Shown here: piece after piece, positions 15,960 to 24,881 of the stretch
Layout: each line of letters starts with the position of its first letter
Numbering within the stretch: the first letter of the stretch is position 1
Position numbers and translations under genes: made by a program
Notes under the pieces: generated by a model
Told to the model about the DNA's origin: nothing
The model's input: the letters and a program-made list of their open reading frames with translations, nothing else
The model's database searches: none
Assembly: GCA_017437045.1 (NCBI GenBank)
Contig: JAFSBY010000019.1
Location: 1-64,000, forward strand
Reading direction: 5' to 3'
Source of the DNA: Alistipes sp.
GTDB taxonomy: Bacteria > Bacteroidota > Bacteroidia > Bacteroidales > Rikenellaceae
DNA: 64,000 nt

Positions 15960-17913
15960 TCGCGCCATCGCCTAATCCGCCCGCCGAAAGACGTACTTGT
16001 GCCGTCCCGTGTATGGAGATCGTGTCGGAACGGTATTGGCACGGAGCATAGGGGTGCAGACGTATGGTGTCGTCCTGTACCAGCAGCAGCGGGTTGGGCT
16101 CGGAGGTGTAGACCGTGAAGTGCTGCAACGTATCACTGCGCATGCGATAGCGTCGATCGGCCAGATGCAGCGTAGGTTGCTGTTTGTTCCAAAGTGCCCG
16201 ATAGAGGTAGTAGGCATCCTTCTTTTCGCGGCGATTGAGCGTTACCAACCCCTGTCCGTTGATGCTGTAAGGACGGCGTGCCGAACCATATTCAAACATG
16301 TTTTCGATCCACGTACCCCAGAAGAGGGAGTCGGCTTGCAATTCGCGGCAATAGTCCTCGTGGAAGAGTGCCTGACGGCGTTCCGAGGCCCACTCCTGCC
16401 CTTTGGTACGCTGTACACCCAGGCGCGTCATGCCCAGGAATCCCTCCCCGCCATACGAGATGGCCGAGTGCAGATGACCCCACGAGGTTCGCAGTTGGTC
16501 GCGCCACACCGAAAGGTCCTCTGTCAGACCGCGTTGCCATCCCAACTCCTGGTGCCAAACGATCAGGTCGGTCAGGAAGTTGATCGGTCCATCTTGATCG
16601 CTGCACGCCACGGTCAGACGATTCGGATCGAGGCGATGTGCCTCCTCGTTCATCCGACGCAGCAACTCGTGCAATCCTTGGCCACGCGGTGAGAGGCGGG
16701 AGAAGATGCCCCACAAAATGACCGAGGGGTGATTGATGTGTTGGGTGATGATCTCGCGCAGCTGGTCGAGTGCATTTTGCTCGAAGAGGGGGGTCGAGAA
16801 GTAGGCTTGGTCGGCCATGAAGGGGGCCCGCTGCAACGGCGAGTCAATCCAGACCAAAAGGCCGCGTTGATCGCACACTTGGTAGAAGTAGTCGCCATGC
16901 GGCATGACGGCCGAACGAATGGCGTTGGCGCCCAACTCTTCGATCAGGCGCAGATCTGTATCGTAATCCTCTTGTGTAGGCAGACCGCTGGTGGCGTTGT
17001 CGTGGTGTACGACTACACCCTTGAGTTGTTGGGGTGTGCCGTTGATGGCAATCCAACCCGTCTGCGGGTCGATCTCCACCTGACGGAATCCGGTATGGAT
17101 CTCCACAAGATCTCGTCCCGACTCGCTTTCGATCGTCGTGCGCAGGGTGTAGAGATTCGGCTCCTCGGGCGACCAGAGTTTCGGCCGCTCAAACCCAAAG
17201 GGGAGCAGAATGGGCTCTTTTTGCTCGCCACGAATACGCTGCGTGCGGGTCAGAACGACCTTTTTGCGATCGTTCAGCAACTCGATGCGCAGGGTCGCCT
17301 CGGTAGCGGCCGTCGTGAGCAGGTGGACCTCCACCTCGCCCTTCACGTGTCGTTCGTTGGCCTCGGTGGTGTGAATCAGCACACCGTCGGAACCCCAATA
17401 GAGGGGCGAGATGGCCGTTTGGTCGGTGACGATCAGCTCTACACCGCGGTGCAGTCCGCCATAGAGGTTGATGTCGGTCGAAACGGGCAGCACGTCGCTG
17501 CGGAAGTTGTTGCTGACGATCACCTGCACGGCATTGGTCGTACCCACGCGGATGCGATCCGTGATCTCGAAGCAAAAGGCCGTACCACCGCCACGATGCT
17601 CACCGACATGGTATCCGTTGATGAAGAGGTTGGCCACCGATTGCGCTCCGTAGAACTTCAGGAAGAGACGTTTGCCGCTCCATTCGTTCGGGATGTAGAG
17701 CTCTTGCAGGTAGTGGCCCGTCGCCTCATCGAAGCGGTAACCGGCCAGCGGGTTGTTGTTCCATGAGTGGGGGAGGGATACGATACGCGCATGTTCGCTA
17801 TCGTTTTCGGTACGGAAGAAGAATTGCCACCCGTCGTTGAGTGGATATATTTCGCGAGCCAGGGCCATCTGTGCCGAGGCAACGAGCGCGATGAGCAGGA
17901 TCCATCGTTTCAT
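15892..17913 (-). CDS. GH2-fold secreted protein, predicted catalytically dead
   Basis: A 673-aa exported protein with a signal peptide (1-19) and the glycoside hydrolase family 2 order: jelly-roll domain (YPLNDGWQFFFRTEN, LPHSWNNNP, FYGAQSVANLFINGYHVGEHRGG), Ig-like domain (about 165-285), then a TIM barrel (LKGVVVHHDN, GANAIRSAVMPHGDYFYQVCD). The acid/base motif, usually WGLYNE, reads WGIFSR (401-406), putting Arg at the glutamate. The nucleophile motif, usually SEYG, reads ISYG (485-488), with Ser at the glutamate. Substrate-side motifs such as WIENMFEYGSARR remain. It is therefore a probable pseudoenzyme or sugar-binding protein. The start at 17913 is chosen because it begins the signal peptide; upstream in-frame codons overlap the promoter. 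Confidence 0.85.
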   Translation of the reverse strand: MKRWILLIALVASAQMALAREIYPLNDGWQFFFRTENDSEHARIVSLPHSWNNNPLAGYRFDEATGHYLQELYIPNEWSGKRLFLKFYGAQSVANLFINGYHVGEHRGGGTAFCFEITDRIRVGTTNAVQVIVSNNFRSDVLPVSTDINLYGGLHRGVELIVTDQTAISPLYWGSDGVLIHTTEANERHVKGEVEVHLLTTAATEATLRIELLNDRKKVVLTRTQRIRGEQKEPILLPFGFERPKLWSPEEPNLYTLRTTIESESGRDLVEIHTGFRQVEIDPQTGWIAINGTPQQLKGVVVHHDNATSGLPTQEDYDTDLRLIEELGANAIRSAVMPHGDYFYQVCDQRGLLVWIDSPLQRAPFMADQAYFSTPLFEQNALDQLREIITQHINHPSVILWGIFSRLSPRGQGLHELLRRMNEEAHRLDPNRLTVACSDQDGPINFLTDLIVWHQELGWQRGLTEDLSVWRDQLRTSWGHLHSAISYGGEGFLGMTRLGVQRTKGQEWASERRQALFHEDYCRELQADSLFWGTWIENMFEYGSARRPYSINGQGLVTLNRREKKDAYYLYRALWNKQQPTLHLADRRYRMRSDTLQHFTVYTSEPNPLLLVQDDTIRLHPYAPCQYRSDTISIHGTAQVRLSAGGLGDGAIIQIGSLLRPVGRLGLPQTTNQ

Positions 17914-17956
17914 TGTCAATCGCTTTTTAGAAAACCAAAAATCACCTAACCGAGGG

Positions 17957-17964
17957 CAAAGGTA
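17957..17964 (-). promoter_or_regulatory. Promoter -7 box of the GH2-like gene
   Basis: Minus-strand TACCTTTG, exact consensus, 43 bases upstream of the signal-peptide ATG. Confidence 0.6.
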
Positions 17965-17982
17965 CGAATTTTTAGGATTGCA

Positions 17983-18013
17983 TTTGCCATTTGAGCCATT
18001 TTTTGTATCTTTG
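17983..18013 (+). promoter_or_regulatory. Promoter of the cvpA-rsgA-trmH cluster
   Basis: TTTG (17983-17986), 19-base spacer and TATCTTTG (18006-18013) match both elements exactly, 21 bases before the cvpA ATG. Confidence 0.8.
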
Positions 18014-18034
18014 AACACCTAAATTCTTATTACG

Positions 18035-18529
18035 ATGTTTTGGTTTGATATATTAGTGGCATTGGTGCTGGTCTTGGCCGTATGGAACGGCGTGCGCCGT
18101 GGGTTGATCATGCAGCTCTGCTCGCTGGTCGGCATTGTGGTTGCTCTTTGGCTGGCCTCGCACTTTGGTGAGGAGGTGGGCGAACTCTTTGGCGTGGCTG
18201 ACGAGTACGAATATCTGGTAGGCTTCGCGACAGTGATGGTCGCAGCGTTGATTCTGGTGACGCTGGTGGGGATGCTGTTGCGCAAATTCTTCCATTTTGT
18301 CGGATTCGGCATGTTGGATCGCATCCTGGGTATCGTGGTGGCCGTGGCTAAATATGTGCTGGTACTGAGTGCGCTGGTGGCTGTCTTTGATCACTTCAAT
18401 GCCGAGGAGAAGTTCCTGCCTCGAGAAAAGTTGGAGGGTTCCTATACCTACGGACCGCTCTGTGAGTTGGCTAACAAGATGTTACCGCTGGCCGAGGAGG
18501 TGCATGAGGAGCTTTTTGACAAGGATTAG
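18035..18529 (+). CDS. CvpA family membrane protein
   Basis: A 164-aa inner-membrane protein of the CvpA family (associated with colicin V export and, in other species, bile or envelope stress tolerance). It begins with the family signature FDILVALVLVLAVWNGVRRGLI. It has four hydrophobic segments at about 2-19, 23-43, 60-82 and 102-121, with a glycine-rich helix MLDRILGIVVAVAKYVLV. A short charged C-terminal tail follows. It is the first gene of a rightward group with rsgA 37 bases downstream. Confidence 0.86.
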   Translation: MFWFDILVALVLVLAVWNGVRRGLIMQLCSLVGIVVALWLASHFGEEVGELFGVADEYEYLVGFATVMVAALILVTLVGMLLRKFFHFVGFGMLDRILGIVVAVAKYVLVLSALVAVFDHFNAEEKFLPREKLEGSYTYGPLCELANKMLPLAEEVHEELFDKD

Positions 18530-18566
18530 TGCTGGAGTGGTCGAATCGTTTTTAATGGGAAAGTAG

Positions 18567-19490
18567 ATGATCGAACAGACCTTTTCGGGGGTGGTTGTCC
18601 GTGCAACCGGCAGTTGGTATGAGGTGCTCACCGAAGGTGAGCGTCTGCAATGCCGCATTCGGGGTAAACTGCGCCTCAAGGGGGTGCGTTCGACCAATCC
18701 GGTTGTCGTGGGCGATCGGGTGATGGGCATCACCGACGAACAGGGCAACCACCTGATCGTCGATATCGAGCCGCGCCGCAACTATGTGATTCGCCGCGCC
18801 TCGAACCTCTCGAAGGAGTCGCATATCATTGCAGCCAACATCGACCGTGCGCTGCTGATGGTGACCCTGCGGCAGCCTGAAACGGCTCTCGAATTTGTCG
18901 ATCGTTTCTTGGTCACCTGCGAGGCCTACAAGATTCCGGTCGTTTTGCTCCTCTCGAAGAGCGATTTGCAGGACCCGGAGGCGTTGGTGGCCTTCCGTGC
19001 CATCTACGAACCGATCGGTTACCGCGTGTTGGAGGTCTCGACTGCCACGGGTGAGGGCGTTGAGCAGGTGCGGGAGCTGCTGATTGGTGCTACCACGCTC
19101 CTTTCGGGCAATTCGGGAGTAGGAAAATCGACACTCGTGCAGGCGATCGACCCGACACTTGATATTCGCACGGGGGAGATATCAGACAGCCACCATAAGG
19201 GTCGCCACACGACCACCTTTTCGACCATCTATCCGTTGGTCGAGGGTGGCTATGTGATCGATACCCCCGGCATCAAGGGCTTTGGTCTGATCGATATCGA
19301 GGAGGAGGAGCTGTGGCACTATTTCCCCGAAATGATGCACTACGGGCAGGAGTGTCGCTTCTACAATTGCACCCACACGCATGAACCCGGTTGTGCGGTC
19401 ATTGCTGCGTTGGAAGAGGGGGCTATTGCCGAGCAACGCTATGAGAGCTATTTGAAAATGATGGATGACGATGACAAATATCGCAAATAA
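18567..19490 (+). CDS. rsgA: Ribosome small-subunit-dependent GTPase RsgA
   Basis: A 307-aa circularly permuted GTPase that matures the 30S subunit. The OB domain (about residues 1-65) is followed by G motifs in permuted order: G4 (LLSKSDL), G5, then G1 LLSGNSGVGKSTL, G2 at the HTTTF segment and G3 DTPGIKGFG. A C-terminal zinc-binding knuckle is seen in GQECRFYNCTHTHEPGCAV. Length and order match the family. The last 26 bases overlap the next gene's start. Confidence 0.95.
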   Translation: MIEQTFSGVVVRATGSWYEVLTEGERLQCRIRGKLRLKGVRSTNPVVVGDRVMGITDEQGNHLIVDIEPRRNYVIRRASNLSKESHIIAANIDRALLMVTLRQPETALEFVDRFLVTCEAYKIPVVLLLSKSDLQDPEALVAFRAIYEPIGYRVLEVSTATGEGVEQVRELLIGATTLLSGNSGVGKSTLVQAIDPTLDIRTGEISDSHHKGRHTTTFSTIYPLVEGGYVIDTPGIKGFGLIDIEEEELWHYFPEMMHYGQECRFYNCTHTHEPGCAVIAALEEGAIAEQRYESYLKMMDDDDKYRK

Positions 19491-20193
19491 TATACCTCAA
19501 TTGGTTGTCCCGGATCGGGATCACCCGCTCGCGTGGTATCAGGCGCGGATCGACTACCTGGCCACGTTCATGACCGAGGAGCGGTTCTCGCTCTTTAAGC
19601 GGACGCTGGCGCAGCGCACCAACTACATGACGATCCTGGCCGAGAACACCTTCCATCCCCACAATGCAGCCGCCTTGATGCGCCATTGTGAGGCCTTTGG
19701 TGTACAACGTATGCACACGATCGAAACCCGTTGCACGTTCGACCCGTCGCAGAATATCTCGCGCGGATCGGATCGGTGGCTTAATCTGGTGCGACACAGC
19801 TCTACGGCCGAAGCCCTTTCGGCCTTGAAGGCCGAGGGCTATCGGTTGGTGGCTACGACACCTCACCGCGAAAGTTGCACGCCCGAGACCTTCGATGTGA
19901 CGAAGGGAAAGTTTGCCCTGATCTTCGGTACGGAGCATGCCGGAATCTCGGACGAGGCGATGGCGGCTGCCGATGAGTATCTGCGTATCCCGATGTGTGG
20001 CATGGTCGAGAGTCTGAATGTCTCGGCCTCGGCGGCAATTCTGATCTACCAACTCACCCAGCGTCTGCGTGATCGGGTGGATGGATGGCAACTGACCCAA
20101 GAGGAGCAGACTCGCCTGCTCTATGATTGGACCCGCCTGTCGGTCAAGGATGCTGATCGCATCCTGCAACGCAAATTCGAGGAGGAGCGTTGA
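19465..20193 (+). CDS. SpoU/TrmH-family RNA 2'-O-methyltransferase
   Basis: A 242-aa SPOUT-class enzyme that transfers a methyl group from SAM to a ribose 2'-OH. The three knotted-fold motifs are visible: motif 1 near ENTFHPHNAAALMRHCEAFG, motif 2 ALIFGTEHAGISDEAM and motif 3 IPMCGMVESLNVSASAAIL. The extra N-terminal helical region and motif 1 histidine-rich sequence resemble tRNA (Gm18) TrmH more than 23S rRNA methylases, but the target cannot be fixed from sequence. It overlaps the end of rsgA by 26 bases and is probably translationally coupled. Confidence 0.88.
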   Translation: MTMTNIANNIPQLVVPDRDHPLAWYQARIDYLATFMTEERFSLFKRTLAQRTNYMTILAENTFHPHNAAALMRHCEAFGVQRMHTIETRCTFDPSQNISRGSDRWLNLVRHSSTAEALSALKAEGYRLVATTPHRESCTPETFDVTKGKFALIFGTEHAGISDEAMAAADEYLRIPMCGMVESLNVSASAAILIYQLTQRLRDRVDGWQLTQEEQTRLLYDWTRLSVKDADRILQRKFEEER

Positions 20194-20235
20194 GCCTACT
20201 CCCTGCATAGCATGAACCTTTAACCCAAATAGACC

Positions 20236-20904
20236 ATGAAACAATTTTTTGGAACCCTGCTTGCCCTGGTGGCATGTTGTGCTTGTGGCCCGACGACGAC
20301 GGCACCCGAGACGATTGATTGGCGGGTGGCTGATCTGCCGGCTGTGGATAGTGTGATGGGCGCACCGACCCGTTTTGCAACACCGCTGGGCGATGCCGTG
20401 CAATTTGATGGTGAAGACGATGCTTACTACCTGGGCGTGAATCCGTTGCAGGGGATGGAAGAGCTGACCATCGAGGTGATCTTCCGCCAGCGTAGCGGGG
20501 CGGCCTTCGAACAGCGTTTCCTGCACATGGGTACGATCAAAGGGGAGCGTATCCTCTTCGAGACCCGCGTGAATGCCGATTCGACCTGGTATCTGGATAC
20601 CTACATCCGTCTTGACAAAGAGACCGATCTGGTCTTGATCGACTCGTTGCAGACCCACCCCTGCGATCGTTGGTATAATCTGGCAATGGTGGTCGCTGGC
20701 GGGCAGGCCGTGAGCTACGTGGATGGCAAGCAACAATTGGTAGGCGAGATTCCGTATCGTGCCATCAATGAGGGTATTACCTCGGTTGGCGTGCGCCAGA
20801 ATAAGGTGTGCTGGTTTGAGGGTGATCTCTATCGCATCCGGATCACCCCGCGCGCCCTGGCACCCGAAGAGTTCTTGACCGATCAGCAGACGCTGAATCA
20901 GTAA
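20236..20904 (+). CDS. LamG-domain lipoprotein
   Basis: A 222-aa lipoprotein with a type II signal (lipobox LVAC, Cys14; several nearby cysteines). The mature part is a concanavalin A-like/LamG jelly roll: AVQFDGEDDAYYLG, LTIEVIFRQRSG, ETRVNADSTWYLDTYI, HPCDRWYNLAMVVAGG and a closing GDLYRIRITPRALAPEEF. Such domains bind carbohydrate or form accessory modules; no catalytic residue can be identified. It is the last gene of the rightward group and ends at a bidirectional terminator. Confidence 0.84.
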   Translation: MKQFFGTLLALVACCACGPTTTAPETIDWRVADLPAVDSVMGAPTRFATPLGDAVQFDGEDDAYYLGVNPLQGMEELTIEVIFRQRSGAAFEQRFLHMGTIKGERILFETRVNADSTWYLDTYIRLDKETDLVLIDSLQTHPCDRWYNLAMVVAGGQAVSYVDGKQQLVGEIPYRAINEGITSVGVRQNKVCWFEGDLYRIRITPRALAPEEFLTDQQTLNQ

Positions 20905-20925
20905 AAAAGCCCTTCATAAAAATAA

Positions 20926-20964
20926 AAAGAGGCTGTCGCAATGCACTTGTTGGACAGCCTCTTT
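20926..20964. terminator. Bidirectional terminator, GGGCTGTCC family variant
   Basis: Perfect 12-bp stem AAAGAGGCTGTC / GACAGCCTCTTT with a 15-base loop that retains the TTGTTG seen in sister copies. It separates the convergent LamG and nfo genes. Confidence 0.85.
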
Positions 20965-20969
20965 CGTTT

Positions 20970-21815
20970 TTACTCGCTAAAACGTTTGAGGGTGGCAATC
21001 TCCTCGGCCCATCGGCTCTCGTCGGGCGTTTCGAGAATGAGCGGAATGGACTGAAAACGCGGGTCGGAGGCGATGTAGCGGAAACAATCCCAGCCGATCA
21101 TGCCCTCGCCGAGCGGTGTGTGACGATCGACCCGGCTGCCGCGCATCTTCAGTGCATCGTTCAGGTGCATACCCTTGAGATATTGGAAACCTACGATGCG
21201 GTCGAACGTAGCAAAGGTCTCGTCGCACAACTCTCTGGAACGCAGATCATAACCGGCCGCAAAGGCGTGGCAGGTGTCGAGACAGACTCCGACACGCGAT
21301 TTATCCTCCACGCGGTCGATCAGGTAGCTCAAATGCTCAAACCGATAGCCGAGGTTTGACCCCTGGCCGGCGGTGTTTTCGATGACGGCCGTAACCCCTT
21401 CTGTGCGATCGAGTGCCCGATTGATGCTCTCGGCAATGCGATCGAGCGAGGCCTCCTCCGAGATCTCGCGTAGGTGGCTGCCCGGGTGGAAGTTGAGTCG
21501 ATCGAGCCCCAAGAGCTGGCAACGACGCATCTCTTCGTAGAACGACTCGCGCGACTTCTCGAGTGCCTCGTCATTTGGATTCCCGAGGTTGATCAGGTAG
21601 GAGTCGTGCGGCAAAATTTGGGCTGCCGTGTAGCCGTGTTCGGCACAAGCGGCCTTAAAACGCTCGATCTCGGCCTCGGTGAGAGGCTTGGCGAGCCATT
21701 GGCGTTGGTTTTTCGTGAAGAGGGCAAAGGCGGTAGCGCCGATAGCGGCTGCATTCTTGGGCGCATTCTCCAATCCGCCGCTTGCACTGACATGTGCTCC
21801 TATATAATATTGCAT
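20970..21815 (-). CDS. nfo: Endonuclease IV
   Basis: A 281-aa AP endonuclease of base-excision repair that cleaves abasic sites, with a trinuclear zinc TIM barrel. It begins with the family motif [15 protein letters not shown]. Other conserved signatures are [55 protein letters not shown] (metal ligands) and [22 protein letters not shown]. Normal length. It is the last gene of the leftward apbE operon, 43 bases after the AraC gene. Confidence 0.97.
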   Translation of the reverse strand: MQYYIGAHVSASGGLENAPKNAAAIGATAFALFTKNQRQWLAKPLTEAEIERFKAACAEHGYTAAQILPHDSYLINLGNPNDEALEKSRESFYEEMRRCQLLGLDRLNFHPGSHLREISEEASLDRIAESINRALDRTEGVTAVIENTAGQGSNLGYRFEHLSYLIDRVEDKSRVGVCLDTCHAFAAGYDLRSRELCDETFATFDRIVGFQYLKGMHLNDALKMRGSRVDRHTPLGEGMIGWDCFRYIASDPRFQSIPLILETPDESRWAEEIATLKRFSE

Positions 21816-21858
21816 AGTCTTTCGCTGTTTTTTTGTGGGGCGAGGCCCCTGGTTATCC

Positions 21859-22764
21859 CTATTTGTGCTTGTAACGCGAAGGCGATTCGCCGGTGTGTTG
21901 CTTGAAATATTTTCCGAAGAAGGATTGGGTCGAGAAGTTCAACTCGTAGGCGATCTCCTGAATGCTCTTGCCGGAGTATTTGAGCAGTGTCTTGGCCTCC
22001 AAGATGACCGCCTCGTCGATCCAGCGGGCGGCCGTCTTGCCACTGACCTCCTTAATGGCTGTCGAGAAGTATTTCGGCGTGAGGTTTAGCTGCTCGGCGT
22101 AGAACCCGACATTGCGCTCGCGGCGACAATTGGCCTCCAAGAGGGCCATGAACTCATCGAAGATCACCTCGCAACGCCCCTGCTTGGGTTGCTGGGCCTT
22201 CTCGCGGAGGTTGATCTCGGCGATGATGTAGAAGGCGGTGGTGAAGAGCGAACGGACGATTTCGTGGCGGAAATCTTTCTTGTCGCTGTGCAACAACCGC
22301 TTCATGAGCTGAAAAACCTGCAAGATCTCCGTTACATCCTCCTGCGTGACATGCAGCACAGGCGACATGCGGAAATGCATGTAGATCGGCAGCGAGGTCG
22401 AGAGTCCCACTTGAATATCGTTCAGGAAACTCTTCGAGTAGGCCAAAAAGTAGCCCGAAGCGTTGGCCGAGACCTTCTCGGAGCGGATGGCCGTGTTGGG
22501 GTTGAAAAAGACGATCGTGTTGGGGCGGATCGTGTAGCTCTTCATGTTTACCTGGATCGTTGCCTCACCCGTGAGCATGATCAGCGCCGAGAAGCCGTCA
22601 ATGGCCTTCGGAGCACGCTCGGTCGGGTTTTTTGCAGCATTGATGGAGGTGAAAACCAGATCGTCCGAGAGGTAGGAGACGTCGCTCAATTCGCGGCGAA
22701 TGCGGGAGATGGGAATCTTGTCGAGACGACGCATCGTGAGCGGCTGTTGTTTGGTTGTCGTCAT
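21859..22764 (-). CDS. AraC-family transcriptional regulator
   Basis: A 301-aa regulator. The N-terminal portion (about 1-190) contains a cupin-like sensing fold ([20 protein letters not shown] and [13 protein letters not shown]). The C-terminal AraC helix-turn-helix pair lies at about 200-298, with [20 protein letters not shown] as the first helix pair and [20 protein letters not shown] as the second, ending TGESPSRY. The effector is unknown. It lies between the diacylglycerol-kinase-like gene and nfo on the same strand, an unusual position for a regulator; its targets are not evident. Confidence 0.92.
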   Translation of the reverse strand: MTTTKQQPLTMRRLDKIPISRIRRELSDVSYLSDDLVFTSINAAKNPTERAPKAIDGFSALIMLTGEATIQVNMKSYTIRPNTIVFFNPNTAIRSEKVSANASGYFLAYSKSFLNDIQVGLSTSLPIYMHFRMSPVLHVTQEDVTEILQVFQLMKRLLHSDKKDFRHEIVRSLFTTAFYIIAEINLREKAQQPKQGRCEVIFDEFMALLEANCRRERNVGFYAEQLNLTPKYFSTAIKEVSGKTAARWIDEAVILEAKTLLKYSGKSIQEIAYELNFSTQSFFGKYFKQHTGESPSRYKHK

Positions 22765-22800
22765 GGTGGTGCGTGTGGTTTTTCGGTTATCGTACAGGGT

Positions 22801-23670
22801 TTATTGTTTGGCCTTGGGGCATTGAATCTGCAGGGCTCCCTTCAGACACTCAATCTCGAGCGGGAAATCGGCTCCGCGTTGTCCATCGACGTCGGTCAGC
22901 TCCTGATCGGGGGTCTCTAATCGTAGTTTTGCAGCTCGTAACTGCTTGACCGATCGGGGGTTCCCGCCCAAGAGGAAACGGATCATCGCCCAGCACGAGC
23001 GCAAGAAGTGGCGCTTCTCAAGGAGCAGGACATCGAACAGGCCATCCTTGACTGACGAGCGGCGGGCCAAGTGAAATCCTCCGGCCGTCTCGCCGTTGAA
23101 AATCAGTACGATGAGTGCGCCGATCGATAGCTTTTGACCGTCAGCCTCGACCTCCAGCGGGATGCGGTGCATGCGGCGTAACTCCTTCAGACCCTCGGCA
23201 ATGTAAGCCAACTTACCCCAACGGTGTTTGCGCTCATCGGAGGTGCGTTGTGAGGTGGTCGTGAAGAGTCCGAACGAGAGAATATTGACAAAGTAGAGGT
23301 CATTGACGCGTCCGCAGTCCAGGTGGTCGATTTCGCCCGTAGCAATCTGGCGGGCCGCCTCGATGGGATTCTTCGACATGCCGATGGCTCCGGCAAAGTC
23401 GTTGGCCGTGCCGGCCGGAATGATGCCGATGGGCAGATTCAGCCCCAACTCCATCATCCGATTGACCACGTAGTTTACCGTGCCATCGCCTCCGGCTACC
23501 ACCACCAGGTCGAGCTGTTCGTGCCCACGGAGTGGGTTTTCTTGGAAGTCGATCAGCTGCGGCTCGATTACATAGCCATTCGTGCGGAACGTGTTGACGA
23601 TCGCCTCTTTGCGCTCCTCGATGCGGCCACGGCCCGAGCGGGTGTTATAGAGAAAAAGTGCCTTTTTCAT
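22801..23670 (-). CDS. Diacylglycerol/lipid kinase family protein (YegS/DgkB-like)
   Basis: A 289-aa lipid kinase-like enzyme. The nucleotide-binding motif GGDGTVNYVVNRMME and the downstream PIGIIPAGTANDFAGAIG are diagnostic of the DAGK catalytic domain. The N-terminal opening LFLYNTRSGRG also fits. The C-terminal beta domain includes GLFDVLLLE and a closing ECLKGALQI. It probably phosphorylates diacylglycerol or a related lipid for phospholipid recycling. It lies six bases after apbE and is co-transcribed with it. Confidence 0.9.
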   Translation of the reverse strand: MKKALFLYNTRSGRGRIEERKEAIVNTFRTNGYVIEPQLIDFQENPLRGHEQLDLVVVAGGDGTVNYVVNRMMELGLNLPIGIIPAGTANDFAGAIGMSKNPIEAARQIATGEIDHLDCGRVNDLYFVNILSFGLFTTTSQRTSDERKHRWGKLAYIAEGLKELRRMHRIPLEVEADGQKLSIGALIVLIFNGETAGGFHLARRSSVKDGLFDVLLLEKRHFLRSCWAMIRFLLGGNPRSVKQLRAAKLRLETPDQELTDVDGQRGADFPLEIECLKGALQIQCPKAKQ

Positions 23671-23676
23671 GGTTGG

Positions 23677-24684
23677 TTAATCTTGCATAATGAGTTGTTG
23701 CATGGTCTCCGAGCAGTAGGTCGTATACTCCTCGCTCTGCTCGCCGGCAAGGATCAGGTAGAGGGCCAGCTCCGGATGGGCCTTGGAGAAGGCGATGGCC
23801 TGCTCGGCACCCAGGGCCATAAGCATCGTGCAGAGGGCATCGGCCTCGGTACACGTGGGAGCTACGACCGTCGCCGAAAGCAAGGACGAAAGCGCACTGT
23901 AGCCCGTACGCGGATTGATCGTGTGAGCAACCTTGTTGCCCTGCGCATCGAGGTAGAATCGGCGATAGTTGCCCGAGGTGGCTAAAGCACCCTGCGTCAG
24001 TGCGATGCGTCGTTGGATATAGGCCCCCTCCGAGTAGTTTCCGTCGAAGGGTGTCTCGATGCCGATGCGCCACGGATTGCCCTGCCGGTTTACCCCCTTG
24101 CAACGCACCTCGCCACCGATATCGACCAGGTAGTTTTCGATGCCGCGTTCCTCGAGCATGTCGGCCACCAAATCGACCGTGTACCCTTTGGCTATGGAGT
24201 TTAGGTCGATCTGTATGCGCGGGTCGGCCTTCACGAGCTGCCCATCTCGGATGGCGATCTTTTCGTAGCCGATGAAGGGGAGAATCGAGTCGATGTTGGG
24301 TGTCGCGACCGCCTTGTCGCTGCCGAATCCCCACGCCTTGATGAGCGGTCCTACGGTGATGTCGTACATACCATCCGAAAGGCGCGAGATGGAGTCGGCC
24401 AGCGTGATGTTGCGGATCAGATGCCGATCGAGCGAGTCGGTCTCGCCGCGGTTGAGGCGCGATAGCCGTGATTGCGGGTCGAAAATCGACATCGAACGCT
24501 TCGCCTCGGCATCGAGGGCCATGCAGGCGGCATACAGCTCCCCGGAGGGAGTCTGCGTCTGGGCGATGAGCGAGAGCGAGGTGCCGAGCATCGTCCCGCC
24601 CACCTCTTGATAGGGGTGGTTTGCGGTGCAGGCACAGCAGCCCCACAGAAGAGCTATGAAGACTATAAAACGAGGTTTTGACAT
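23677..24684 (-). CDS. apbE: FAD:protein FMN transferase (ApbE lipoprotein)
   Basis: A 335-aa lipoprotein with lipobox LWGC (Cys16), which covalently attaches FMN to threonine in partner proteins such as NqrB, NqrC and RnfG. Conserved features are VGGTMLGTSLSL, the flavin-contact region GMYDITVGPLIKAWGFG, LNSIAKGYTVD, YLVDIGGEVRCKG, NKVAHTINPRTGY and TCTEADALCTMLMALG, the last carrying metal-binding residues. No target flavoprotein lies in the window. It heads the operon apbE, lipid kinase, AraC regulator, nfo. Confidence 0.95.
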   Translation of the reverse strand: MSKPRFIVFIALLWGCCACTANHPYQEVGGTMLGTSLSLIAQTQTPSGELYAACMALDAEAKRSMSIFDPQSRLSRLNRGETDSLDRHLIRNITLADSISRLSDGMYDITVGPLIKAWGFGSDKAVATPNIDSILPFIGYEKIAIRDGQLVKADPRIQIDLNSIAKGYTVDLVADMLEERGIENYLVDIGGEVRCKGVNRQGNPWRIGIETPFDGNYSEGAYIQRRIALTQGALATSGNYRRFYLDAQGNKVAHTINPRTGYSALSSLLSATVVAPTCTEADALCTMLMALGAEQAIAFSKAHPELALYLILAGEQSEEYTTYCSETMQQLIMQD

Positions 24685-24704
24685 AAAATTCTACTATTCT
24701 TCGG

Positions 24705-24712
24705 CAAAATTA
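24705..24712 (-). promoter_or_regulatory. Promoter -7 box of the apbE operon
   Basis: Minus-strand TAATTTTG fits TAnnTTTG, 20 bases before apbE. Confidence 0.5.
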
Positions 24713-24798
24713 CAACAAAATAGTCGATCTTGTGCATTTTTCTGAAGAAAAAAAGCGAAAAAAGTTCCATTTACTTTCTTGATTCATAATTTAATTTG

Positions 24799-24806
24799 TA
24801 CCTTTG
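24799..24806 (+). promoter_or_regulatory. Promoter -7 box of rpsO
   Basis: TACCTTTG, with a TTG 17 bases upstream (24779-24781). It gives an mRNA leader of about 70 bases. Confidence 0.68.
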
Positions 24807-24810
24807 CGCG

Positions 24811-24856
24811 ACACTCTGGCGTTATTTCAGTAGTAAGGGGAATGCGTCGTAGAGTG
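24811..24856 (+). promoter_or_regulatory. Structured rpsO leader, candidate S15 autoregulatory element
   Basis: Two nested stems fill the leader: CACTCT (24812-24817) pairs with AGAGTG (24851-24856), and GCGTT (24819-24823) pairs with AATGC (24841-24845) including one G-U pair. S15 represses its own translation through leader structures in several phyla, with unrelated sequences, so this is a plausible but unproven regulatory site. Confidence 0.5.
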
Positions 24857-24881
24857 GAACTTAAATAATCATCAAACTATT

